This document shows positions 35,109 through 43,440 of a stretch of DNA of 64,000 bases, one piece after another. The notes under the pieces were generated by a model that had not been told where the DNA came from, searched no databases, and saw only the letters and a program-made list of their open reading frames with translations. Source of the stretch: Chloroflexota bacterium (lineage in GTDB: Bacteria; Chloroflexota; Anaerolineae; Anaerolineales; Anaerolineaceae); contig JAJXZS010000020.1 in the NCBI GenBank assembly GCA_021779955.1, forward strand, positions 1 to 64,000, read 5' to 3'. Position numbers and translations under genes: made by a program. Numbering within the stretch: the first letter of the stretch is position 1; each line of letters starts with the position of its first letter.

Positions 35109-37379
35109 TCAGTCTTTATGGCCATTTTCTTGAGGCATCACCAATGCGACTACGCCGCCGATCAAAATCAACACGAACACAACCAGAACCAGCGATTGAT
35201 ATGCGCCAAAATAGAAAGTCGATTCGCCCGGGATCTGCAGTATCTGCTCATAAGCCGTGCCGCCGGCCATTCCCGCGATCACTCCGTTGATCTGACCGCT
35301 CTCATAATAAGGCAGCAGCATGGGGGCAGATTGGGCGCTCGTCACGACAATGAGTGGAATGCCTTCAAGCGCCGGCTGCACCTGTTCCACCCAGTAGCGC
35401 CCGGTATCAGCATCGTCCGTCATGACCACCAGGGCGCCAAAATCTGAAATCTTCTGGATGTTCACCAGCAGCGGGTTGGTCCAGGCGGGGAAGAGCTCTG
35501 CCGTATAAGGCAATGCCATGTGAACGTCGCTGGCCATAGATTGCAAAGCCACCGAACCACCTGCCAAATACCCGAACTGTACCGTCCTGGCCGCCAGATC
35601 GTATGTAGATACCCTGGCTTGCGCTGCTGAGAGCATATTGCCCATCAGCGCTGAACCGGCGGGGTTGGTGGATAGAGTTGCCATTGGAATATTGCGGAGC
35701 ATCAGATGCTCGAAGAACGCCTGCGATGTGTACCCGATTTCACCTGAAAGCCCTGCATCGAAATCTGCTGCAATGAGCACCGGCTTGTCCGCAGGCAAGG
35801 CATTCACCAGTTGATACACGCTTGCGGTCTCGGGTGGGTAAAGGACAGGCAAAAGCGACGTGCCAGGGGCGCCTACAAGTACCAATAGAACCACAGCAAG
35901 GACGAGCAGTCCAACCAGGATCTTGCGCAAACGACTCTTTGCCGGTGTTTTCGGCGCGGCTTCTTCGGTATGCACGGCAGCAGGAGACTCCTGCAACAGG
36001 TTGCTCAACAAATCTGCGCGTAGCGCCTGGCGATCGGTCACCTGAATCCTATTGGTGTAGATGGGCGGCTTCGAGTACAGGTCAGGCAATTCAGCGCTTC
36101 TAAGAGCACCCTGGATGCCTGCAAGAGGTCCTTCCACAGGCGGCTGTTCCTCGGGCTCAGGCGAAGCTGCTGGAGGAACCATTTCAGGGGCGGGTGGAGT
36201 AGAGGGAGTCGCTGGATTCGTCATCTCGATTCGCCTGAGTTGTTCCATCCAGACAGGCAGCTTTAGAGCGTCTTCTTCGCCCTCGTTGGCGGTTTCCTCT
36301 TCACCGCTAGCTTCTTCTGCTTTCGCAGCAAGAGGAACAAATGGAATATTCCAGTCGTTCTTCTTCACTCCAAGGAAGGGAGTTAGCGGCTTGGTTATCG
36401 GCTCCTGGGGCTGCGCTGCCTCTGATTCAGCGGCAGCTTCTTCCTCTACAGGTTCTTCGGGGGCAGCCTCTTTGGGAACAGCTTTATCGTATTCTTCGAG
36501 CCACTCCAGGTCGATGTCGCCTTCTTCCACCGGCTGCGGTTCGATGCTGGGCGGCTTTGCGGCAGGTTCTGACGGAAGCTCGACGCTGAGCGGAGTAAAA
36601 CCCGCTTCCAACTCTCTTTCATCAACCGGAGGGATCTCTTCCTCCTCTTTCGGGGTGGGCGATTCAACGTCTTGCGAAAAATCGTAAGTCTCGTCAGGCC
36701 GGATGGCCTCTTCGTCCTCAGTCAGGGGGCCAAGAGGTTCTGTGTCGCCAGGCTGCGGCTCTGCGCTTTGAAGCTGCTGATTGAATTCTTCTGCAGGGGT
36801 GAGCCCACTTTCAGGTTGAGGCGCATTTTCCTTGCTCAAGAACTCGGTCAGCCATTCAGGCGTATTGTCCGGTTCAGCTTTCGCAGCTTCCTGTCCCCCA
36901 TGCTCCTCTTCAGCCTGCCATGCCGAGAGCTTCTTCATCCAATCGCTGCTCTCAGTCTTCTTCGCAGGCGGCTTGAACGGCTCGACATCTTCAGGAGCCG
37001 GTTTGGCCTCTTTCTCCAGTTCGGTGATCCAGGATGGAAGTTGTATACCCGGACGGCGCGAGATCGATCCGGTTTTTCCTGAAGGCACGGAAGACGCGGG
37101 TTTTTCGGGTATGACAGGTTTTGGCTCTTCGGTCTTCTTTTCAGGCGCCGGAACTTCTTCCTTTGGCTGAGGCTCCATGGATTCAATGGCTTTGCGCGCG
37201 CGGATCCGCGCCAGCCAATCTGGAACCTCTTTTTCAGGTTCGGGCTGCTCTACAGCTTCAGCACCCTCGCCTGGTTCGCCAATGACCGGTTCGTCTTCGA
37301 GCAGCGACTGGCAGTACCAGCAGCGCTTTGCGTTGGGTAAGTTGGCTCGATTGCAGACGGGACAAATTTTTTCGCTCAT
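35109..37379 (-). CDS. Large zinc-ribbon, acidic-linker, membrane-anchored ectodomain protein
   Basis: 756 residues. An N-terminal zinc ribbon (C6-x2-C9 and C20-x2-C23) is followed by about 430 residues rich in Glu, Pro and Ala, presumably disordered. In that linker, short motifs with Trp recur (PDWLARIRA, SWITELEKE, EWLTEFLSK, WLEEYDK, WMEQLRRIE). A membrane helix (about 478-502, ILVGLLVLAVVLLVLVGAPG), an ectodomain of ~230 residues and a last helix (VLVVFVLILIGGVVALV) follow. It probably spans the membrane twice, with the zinc ribbon inside the cell. Central gene of the operon. Confidence 0.7.
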   Translation of the reverse strand: MSEKICPVCNRANLPNAKRCWYCQSLLEDEPVIGEPGEGAEAVEQPEPEKEVPDWLARIRARKAIESMEPQPKEEVPAPEKKTEEPKPVIPEKPASSVPSGKTGSISRRPGIQLPSWITELEKEAKPAPEDVEPFKPPAKKTESSDWMKKLSAWQAEEEHGGQEAAKAEPDNTPEWLTEFLSKENAPQPESGLTPAEEFNQQLQSAEPQPGDTEPLGPLTEDEEAIRPDETYDFSQDVESPTPKEEEEIPPVDERELEAGFTPLSVELPSEPAAKPPSIEPQPVEEGDIDLEWLEEYDKAVPKEAAPEEPVEEEAAAESEAAQPQEPITKPLTPFLGVKKNDWNIPFVPLAAKAEEASGEEETANEGEEDALKLPVWMEQLRRIEMTNPATPSTPPAPEMVPPAASPEPEEQPPVEGPLAGIQGALRSAELPDLYSKPPIYTNRIQVTDRQALRADLLSNLLQESPAAVHTEEAAPKTPAKSRLRKILVGLLVLAVVLLVLVGAPGTSLLPVLYPPETASVYQLVNALPADKPVLIAADFDAGLSGEIGYTSQAFFEHLMLRNIPMATLSTNPAGSALMGNMLSAAQARVSTYDLAARTVQFGYLAGGSVALQSMASDVHMALPYTAELFPAWTNPLLVNIQKISDFGALVVMTDDADTGRYWVEQVQPALEGIPLIVVTSAQSAPMLLPYYESGQINGVIAGMAGGTAYEQILQIPGESTFYFGAYQSLVLVVFVLILIGGVVALVMPQENGHKD

Positions 37380-37381
37380 GG

Positions 37382-38002
37382 TCAGTTATTGTAGGGTCGG
37401 TCTGCTCCGATTAGAATGCGTATGCCGGTGGCCAGGCTGCCAAGGGCGATGCCAAGCAAAATACCTCTCGCGCCTCCCACCGGAAGCTGATGAGCTGCCG
37501 ATACGAGAGTGCGCAGCACAGGTATATTGGACGAAAAAGACAAAATTCCGCTATTGACGACAAGAAAGAAGAGTGTCGCCACGAAGAAGACGATGCCCAT
37601 CCAATTGCGTTGACGCTGTAGAAACTTGAGCGAAGCATAAGCCAGAGTGATGGCAAGGACGGCCATCAGGCTTGCTTCGATAGGGAACTGGATGTAGGTG
37701 ACCACGTTTTGCACATTCGGGTTCGTGGGCCCGAGGATCACTCCGGCGATAAACACAACAAAGAAGGAAATGACAACAAGCCAACTGAAACCCTGCCTGG
37801 GAGTTTTCTCGCGGATTCGCTTAATGTGGACGCCAAAGATCAAATTGAGGATCGCCACCAGCCCTGCAAATCCAGCGAGAACGATCGCCCAATCCAAAAT
37901 GGGCGTGCGGATGGCTTGCAGCGGTGCTGCAGGGATGAAGTATCCCACGAGCACGATCGCCCCAATGACGAAAGCTACAAAGGCAGCTACCGGCGATTTC
38001 AT
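37382..38002 (-). CDS. Polytopic membrane protein of the GlmL operon
   Basis: 206 residues from the ATG at 38002, which overlaps the preceding stop as ATGA. About six helices span 5-22, 29-52, 66-84, 92-112, 118-140 and 175-195, with a basic loop KRIREKTPRQG. Ends two bases before the gene for the 756-residue protein. No family recognised. Confidence 0.65.
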   Translation of the reverse strand: MKSPVAAFVAFVIGAIVLVGYFIPAAPLQAIRTPILDWAIVLAGFAGLVAILNLIFGVHIKRIREKTPRQGFSWLVVISFFVVFIAGVILGPTNPNVQNVVTYIQFPIEASLMAVLAITLAYASLKFLQRQRNWMGIVFFVATLFFLVVNSGILSFSSNIPVLRTLVSAAHQLPVGGARGILLGIALGSLATGIRILIGADRPYNN

Positions 38003-38754
38003 ATCACGCCCACCACTTTGAGAAGCGCACCTATCACCATCACCACCACAATGCCCCACCGGAGGATATCCTGCGCCTGCAAGCTGGATTGATGAGCAGG
38101 GCTGTACTGCAGGTAACCGGGAACCGCATAGAGTTCCTCACCGATCAGCGGGTTGCCTGCTGTGGCATAGAAGACCGATTGAGCACTTAGCGAATCACTT
38201 GCGGCAATTGTGAATGCATCATTCTCTTCGGAAGCTGTCGAGAGAAAGCCGGCTTCTGGACCAAAATTGCCGATGAGAATATTGGTCTTGATCTTGGGAT
38301 CGTTAACGACGTTCAGCGCACCGGCAATGTACGAGAGCGGAGTGACACCCGAAAGTTGAGCCTGATCCGGTTGGTACATCTGGAAAGTATTGGTTTCGCG
38401 GGCAGCCGCGATCATCACGTCCTGGCTCAAGACAGCCAGACTGCCATCGCCGCTGGTACTGACAGGCGGCTGGTCGCTGGTGGCGCTCATTTGCGCCAGG
38501 CGGTGCAGCGTGGTAAGCCCGACGAAGGCTGAAGTGCTGGATGGTTGTAGAAGGGATGCCTTACCGAGGGAAATGTGAATTCCTGTGCCCTGTTCAACTG
38601 CCAGACCAAGGGCGCGCTTGAGCTTCTGAATCGCTTCGATCCCCCGAAAGACGGGTGGGTGCTTTGCTCGATAGCTCTTCAGCGAAAATACCAGGATCAG
38701 GACGGCCGTGACAAGGACGATGATCCATCCCAGCGTTGATTCCAAATTCCCCAC
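37999..38754 (-). CDS. Bitopic membrane protein, DUF6754-like
   Basis: 251 residues. An N-terminal helix (about 8-25) and a C-terminal helix (about 230-248) enclose a globular part with GTGIHISLGKASLLQPSSTS, SGDGSLAVLSQDVMIAAARE and LIGNFGPEAGF. I think it is the DUF6754 type, from memory; a domain search would settle this. Second gene of the operon, five bases after the small protein at 38760. Confidence 0.6.
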   Translation of the reverse strand: MGNLESTLGWIIVLVTAVLILVFSLKSYRAKHPPVFRGIEAIQKLKRALGLAVEQGTGIHISLGKASLLQPSSTSAFVGLTTLHRLAQMSATSDQPPVSTSGDGSLAVLSQDVMIAAARETNTFQMYQPDQAQLSGVTPLSYIAGALNVVNDPKIKTNILIGNFGPEAGFLSTASEENDAFTIAASDSLSAQSVFYATAGNPLIGEELYAVPGYLQYSPAHQSSLQAQDILRWGIVVVMVIGALLKVVGVI

Positions 38755-38759
38755 CGTGG

Positions 38760-38996
38760 CTACTCCTCGCGTATAAAGTCTGCAAAAATGTGGCTCTGAT
38801 CCCGATCTTCAAGCATTTCGGCAGCGGATTTCCATTGCTCCCGCGAACTGCCTGAGAAGAAAGGAATACCTGCGAGCATGAGTTGAGCGAGTACCAGCTT
38901 CAATGGACCTGCCCCGTCCAACACAGCCAGCGAGATACCCTTCAGGTTGAAGCGTTGCAAGGTTTGCGCCCATTTCGGCCAGTAAGTGCGATTCAT
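38760..38996 (-). CDS. Small hypothetical protein, first gene of the GlmL operon
   Basis: 78 residues: a basic, aromatic start (MNRTYWPKWAQTLQRFNLKG), a moderately hydrophobic middle (PLKLVLAQLMLAGIPFF) and a charged end. It could be a peripheral or single-pass membrane protein. Five bases separate it from the next gene. No family recognised. Confidence 0.5.
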   Translation of the reverse strand: MNRTYWPKWAQTLQRFNLKGISLAVLDGAGPLKLVLAQLMLAGIPFFSGSSREQWKSAAEMLEDRDQSHIFADFIREE

Positions 38997-39028
38997 GGCA
39001 TTTCAAATATCAGTATAGCACAGATTCT

Positions 39029-39778
39029 CTATCGAAAACCTCTATACGCAACACATTTCCATACTGTATGGCCCGGAACAGTTCGAGAATAAGCGCGAAT
39101 TGCGCTTTGCATTCCCTCGATGGATGGCCAAAAGCTGCTGTATTGGGAAGAATAGGCAGCTGCTGCTGCAGTCCACTCACGGAGGTCTTCTTCTGCAAGC
39201 GTGACCTCCTGAGGTTCGCATCCAGAAGGGATAAAGGATTCCAGATCGAACGAAGGGTCCGCAGCATACGGAAAGTCCGCATAGTAGATGAGCGGCGAGC
39301 CTGTCGATTCGGCGGCTGCACGCACGAGGCGGTGATCCATGTGTCCACCAATGACCAGAGGGCAGTAGAACGGACGATTTTCCGGGTTCAACTGCAGAAA
39401 CTCATCTCGAATTTGAAGTATAAGGGCTTGTTCCTCCGGCCGCACCGGAAGGAAGAGATCGTCGTTCGTCCGGATCACCGGCTCGTCGCTGAGAGGAAGC
39501 CTGCGGTAGATGCAATCGGGATGAGGAAGATGACGATGCCCGACCCCCAGCATCCCGCAGGCTGCGATGTCCTCAGCGCGGCGTTTTGCCACTGATTCGG
39601 CGCCAGCGCCCCACCGGGCGTGCAGTTCAAGGGCAAACGGCGTCAAATCAGAGCTCGGGTCACCGGCAAAAACCGTCCAAATCTCGACACTATTGCCTCG
39701 CCGTATGTCTTGAGCGATCTTGCCGCCGCACGAATAGACGGCGTCATCGAGATGGGGTGAGAGATAGATCTGCTTCAA
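39029..39778 (-). CDS. PIG-L family deacetylase
   Basis: 249 residues from a TTG. The zinc-site motif is SPHLDDAVYSCGG (7-19; family form HPDDE...G), and the second ligand site is GGHMDHRLVRAA. PIG-L enzymes deacetylate N-acetylglucosamine in glycolipids or small thiols, such as the BshB and MshB steps. The exact substrate is not identifiable. Monocistronic, upstream of the GlmL operon on the same strand. Confidence 0.85.
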   Translation of the reverse strand: MKQIYLSPHLDDAVYSCGGKIAQDIRRGNSVEIWTVFAGDPSSDLTPFALELHARWGAGAESVAKRRAEDIAACGMLGVGHRHLPHPDCIYRRLPLSDEPVIRTNDDLFLPVRPEEQALILQIRDEFLQLNPENRPFYCPLVIGGHMDHRLVRAAAESTGSPLIYYADFPYAADPSFDLESFIPSGCEPQEVTLAEEDLREWTAAAAAYSSQYSSFWPSIEGMQSAIRAYSRTVPGHTVWKCVAYRGFR

Positions 39779-39960
39779 AGAACCTCTAAGGGTAAACCAA
39801 AGTCTAGTTGATTGTATGTCAAGTCTGAAATTTGAGAAAGCGCAAGAGACTAAAGAATCAGAGGCATCTATTGATCTCCCCCCGCAATTTCATTGGAACA
39901 CTTCTGCAATCTTATAGTATGATGGAATAAAAGCCATCATCTATACTCGAGGAGCGTTGT

Positions 39961-40269
39961 ATGTGGTTCCTTTCAGGTATCTTCGGCCCAAAATTGTATC
40001 CTTCGGAAAATAACAGAGAGGTTGCCGATCTGATTGCTGCGCTAATCAAGATCGGCAAAACGGACGATTTTCTTTCTGAGCGCCCGGGGGGAGTGTTCAA
40101 TGCCCAGATGCGGCACAACGAAGCGATACGCATTGGACGCCGTCTTGACGAGATCGGCGGCCTTCCGCTGATGCAATATGCATACAACCAGGTGCGGCGA
40201 AAAGCCGGCAAGCTACTTGCCAGCCATCTCGAATATGCCTGGGATGATGTGGGGCATTGGGAACATTAA
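39961..40269 (+). CDS. Hypothetical protein
   Basis: 102 residues with a good GAGGAG SD before the ATG. Mostly helical, with no membrane segment. Central NAQMRHNEAIRIGRRLDEIG and the end LEYAWDDVGHWEH are the most distinctive parts. No family recognised. Isolated plus-strand gene, convergent with 40283. Confidence 0.6.
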   Translation: MWFLSGIFGPKLYPSENNREVADLIAALIKIGKTDDFLSERPGGVFNAQMRHNEAIRIGRRLDEIGGLPLMQYAYNQVRRKAGKLLASHLEYAWDDVGHWEH

Positions 40270-40282
40270 GCAAGTGGCGGAT

Positions 40283-40747
40283 TCAAATTCCGAGCGCTTT
40301 TTCCAGTTCCGGAAGTAATATTCTTGAGATTTCCAAAATCCATCTGGCAGGGTCGGATCCTGGCGGCACGCCTTTCAGAGGCTTGGGGTCGATATGTGCG
40401 CCGCCGTCGACGTCGCAAATGCGCCTGATCATCTGACGCACGTTCAAGTCGAGCCCGGGCGCTGCCGGTTGGTCGAGCCATTCAACGATGGGAAGCATCA
40501 GTCCACTTTCAGCTCGAGTTGATGCGAGCGCCGGCAATTCGAATTCAGGGAATAAAATGGGCAGGACGGCGATATCCTCTGTGCGGTTGTGGCGGAAGGT
40601 TGTATCGCAAAGCAATATGCGCAACTGCGCGGCTGCTACCCGGTAAAAGCTGGCCTCGCCACTTTCCACCAACAATATGCTTTGTTTCAGAATGCTCGCG
40701 GCATCGACCGTATATTGCTTGAGGACCTTCTTCGATTTCTCATCCAT
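40283..40747 (-). CDS. Hypothetical protein at the end of the polysaccharide operon
   Basis: 154 residues, soluble, with helical N-terminal 45 residues (KKVLKQYTVDAASILKQSIL), an odd Leu-rich AQLRILLCDTTFRHN and a C-terminal ILEISRILLPELEKALGI. Its start overlaps the end of the preceding membrane-protein gene by eight bases, so it is co-transcribed. No family recognised. Confidence 0.6.
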   Translation of the reverse strand: MDEKSKKVLKQYTVDAASILKQSILLVESGEASFYRVAAAQLRILLCDTTFRHNRTEDIAVLPILFPEFELPALASTRAESGLMLPIVEWLDQPAAPGLDLNVRQMIRRICDVDGGAHIDPKPLKGVPPGSDPARWILEISRILLPELEKALGI

Positions 40748-42296
40748 GCTGTGAATCCTCAGCCGGTTTGATCCGCTTTGGCCGGTGTACGAAATCCCAG
40801 ATCAGGCTGCCTGCCAGGATTGCGACCGAAGCGATACCTACCCAAGCGACCAGGCTGTAGAAACTCATATTGAGCCCAATTCCAAACTTGCGGGTGAGGT
40901 ACCAGTTCGTAAATCCAAGGGTGATCGCGCCCACAACCCCAACCCAGCGCCAGAACCAGACAGGATTGACTTCTTTCACCCGCAGCCAGACCCAGGCGAA
41001 AACCATCGCCATCCAGGGCAGCAGAATAGCCCGGTAACGCGGATTATCCCACTGGTCTCCGCCCGCCCTGGCCGATGAAACGATCGTCCACACTAAGAAG
41101 AGCATCCCTACGAGGATCAGGATCCAGTGATTCTCTTCTTTTTCCTTTCTCCAGAGCGCAAAGAAGGCATACAGGATGAAGGGAAGCATCAGCCACCAGC
41201 CGGCTGCGCGCAAGATTGCGACTACGGTCCAGAACGGGCGGCCGAAATCGGTGACGGCGGCTGGAAGCACAGGCTGGAGCAACCCGTACACGGTAACAAA
41301 GAGGATCCTCAGCTTTTCAGGGGCGCTCTCGAAAATCGCCTGCAGCATCCCTGAACCTGTCACAGATTGGTACATCGAAAAGTAGAGCGTTGGCTGCAGC
41401 CACATCCACCCTGCGATCACGGCCGCAAAACCCATGATCGCAAGCACTTCGATGCCTGTCCAGCGATTGACCTGCGTTTGTGTCGTGATCGTAAACTCAA
41501 GAACAACCAAAGCGACACAGGCGCCTGCGATGATCATCCCTGCGGGAGCCGAAAAGAGCACCAGCCCAACCACACTGCCAAGGAAGACGAGGAAAGCCTT
41601 GAGTTTGTCATACTTCCACTCGACAGCTGCCCAAAAGGCGATGCAGCCCAGGCCGATCAGGAAGGGCTCGCGCATTTGAGAGCTGCCAAGCAGTACCCCT
41701 TCGGGGTAAAGAGCAACCAGCCAGGTTGCTGCCAGCGCAAAACCGCGGCTAAAACGACCCTTCAGTGCAGACCAGAGGAAAGCCAATCCAACCGTCGACG
41801 TAAAAGCAGCGAGCAGCGTGATCAGCAGCGGCCTTGCAGCGTCCGGGCTGAAAGCCTTATAAACGAGGGCTGTAACGGCCAGCAAACCGCCATATTGATC
41901 CGATTTAAATTGACCCAGGAAACTCGAGAGAATATTGCCGCCGCTCTGTGCCAGTTGGATGGCGGCAGTATCGCGTTCATAAGCGTCTGAGTAGACGTAA
42001 CCTGCAAGCTCACCGGGCGTGCCATTTCCTGCGGTGGGCAGCATCTGGTAGATGACGATCCCCAGTAATATGCGCACGAGAAAAGCCGTGATCATGATCA
42101 CAGCCAGGGCCTTCTCGCCGCTCAATCCCCGCCAGGCTCGGATGAGCCCAAAACTGCATAAAACCGCAATGACGATTGCGCCAAACGCAGCCCGCCCAAA
42201 TGGAGGAGCGCTGAAGGCGGCAACGATCAATCCGACCGCTGCGCCGGCTACGAGCGAGATCCATGCATCTTTGAGCAGGTTGGCGGTTTTATTCAT
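40740..42296 (-). CDS. Polytopic membrane protein of the polysaccharide operon (GT-C or polymerase-like)
   Basis: 518 residues with about 11-12 helices, a loop after helix 2-3 containing YVYSDAYERDTAAIQLAQSG and a C-terminal polar tail. The acidic first loop and the ArnT/GT39-like layout suggest a lipid-linked sugar transferase, but a Wzy-type polymerase is equally possible. The operon otherwise lacks a polymerase. Overlaps its neighbours by eight bases on both sides. Confidence 0.65.
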   Translation of the reverse strand: MNKTANLLKDAWISLVAGAAVGLIVAAFSAPPFGRAAFGAIVIAVLCSFGLIRAWRGLSGEKALAVIMITAFLVRILLGIVIYQMLPTAGNGTPGELAGYVYSDAYERDTAAIQLAQSGGNILSSFLGQFKSDQYGGLLAVTALVYKAFSPDAARPLLITLLAAFTSTVGLAFLWSALKGRFSRGFALAATWLVALYPEGVLLGSSQMREPFLIGLGCIAFWAAVEWKYDKLKAFLVFLGSVVGLVLFSAPAGMIIAGACVALVVLEFTITTQTQVNRWTGIEVLAIMGFAAVIAGWMWLQPTLYFSMYQSVTGSGMLQAIFESAPEKLRILFVTVYGLLQPVLPAAVTDFGRPFWTVVAILRAAGWWLMLPFILYAFFALWRKEKEENHWILILVGMLFLVWTIVSSARAGGDQWDNPRYRAILLPWMAMVFAWVWLRVKEVNPVWFWRWVGVVGAITLGFTNWYLTRKFGIGLNMSFYSLVAWVGIASVAILAGSLIWDFVHRPKRIKPAEDSQHG

Positions 42297-43440
42297 GGCG
42301 CACTCTCTTTTCGGTCAGCTTCCAGGCAACTTCGATGTTCTGCATTCGATAACGCCAGGAGTATTGCTGGACGTCCTTCAGGGCCTGAGAGCCAAGGCGC
42401 ACGCGCAGAGCGTCATCCGTCGCGAGCGATTGGATGGATGATATCCATGCATCGAGGTCGTCAGGGGGACAAAATACGGCATTCTGATCGTTAAGAACTT
42501 CGTGCAAGACAGGCAGGTCACTGGTGATAATTGCCCTGCCGCAGGCCATGTACTCGAATAATTTCATCGGGCTGGTGACTTTGGCGATGTCCCCTCCGCT
42601 CGAGCCGGCCACGCTATTGCTGTAAGGCATCAGCAGCAGGTCGGCAGTTGCTTGATAAGCAGGCAGCGAGGCGTTGTCCACAAAACCAGGTAGGGTGACA
42701 TTCTCAATGTGGGCTTCATTCAGCTTATGTCGCCACTCTTCCACATCCCCGGGTTTGCCTCCAAGCCACAAGAACTGCTTGTCTGTGAGCTGTCTTGCGA
42801 GATCGAACAACATCTGCATACCGCGTCCCTGGTAGAAGCTGCCGCTGTAGAGCAATGTAAAACGATCCTGCAAATTCAGCCGATTACGAGCGGTTGCGGC
42901 ATCCGGCAGGCCGGCATACCGCTCCAGGTCGACGCCGTCCGGTGCAACGTACACGATCTCATCCGGGATTTTTTCGCCCAATTGCTCTTCACACAGATTT
43001 CTCAGCGAGTGGGTGATAAACACGATCAACTTACGGATGGGTTCGTGAACGAACTTCTTAAAATGTTCAGGCCCATGCTTTCCAGTTGGGACTTCATGCA
43101 TTTCAAGGATGGTGGGATAGCCGTAGAAAGCAGATGTGCGCGCTGCCTGCAGCATCCGGGTGTAAATGAGGTCGGCTTCCCATTTGATGGACATGTTGAC
43201 CGCGGGGATGAAGAAATCGAGGTAATGGGCAGGAGGCCAGGAATGCAGCCAGCGGATATCGAATTGCGTGTCCAGGCCATACAACGCCGTTAACTCACCC
43301 CAAGTATGCTCAGATCGTCCCGGAACATACAACTTTACCTCATGCTCATTTTGCTTTAGCGCCTGGCACACCTTCATCACCTGGATCGAGTTTGCTCTGG
43401 TGGATGGGATTTGAGCAGCGGCAATGTACGCGATTTTCAT
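42289..43440 (-). CDS. Glycosyltransferase family 4
   Basis: 383 residues, GT-B fold. The C-terminal half carries LLYSGSFYQGRGMQMLFDLA, NVTLPGFVDNASLPAYQATA and the donor-site ADLLLMPYSNSVAGSSGGDI to SPMKLFEYMACGRAII, the EX7E-like region of GT4 enzymes. The N-terminal half starts KIAYIAAAQIPSTRANSIQV. It adds a sugar to a lipid-linked intermediate in the cytoplasm. The start overlaps the flippase stop (ATGA). Confidence 0.9.
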   Translation of the reverse strand: MKIAYIAAAQIPSTRANSIQVMKVCQALKQNEHEVKLYVPGRSEHTWGELTALYGLDTQFDIRWLHSWPPAHYLDFFIPAVNMSIKWEADLIYTRMLQAARTSAFYGYPTILEMHEVPTGKHGPEHFKKFVHEPIRKLIVFITHSLRNLCEEQLGEKIPDEIVYVAPDGVDLERYAGLPDAATARNRLNLQDRFTLLYSGSFYQGRGMQMLFDLARQLTDKQFLWLGGKPGDVEEWRHKLNEAHIENVTLPGFVDNASLPAYQATADLLLMPYSNSVAGSSGGDIAKVTSPMKLFEYMACGRAIITSDLPVLHEVLNDQNAVFCPPDDLDAWISSIQSLATDDALRVRLGSQALKDVQQYSWRYRMQNIEVAWKLTEKRVRHE

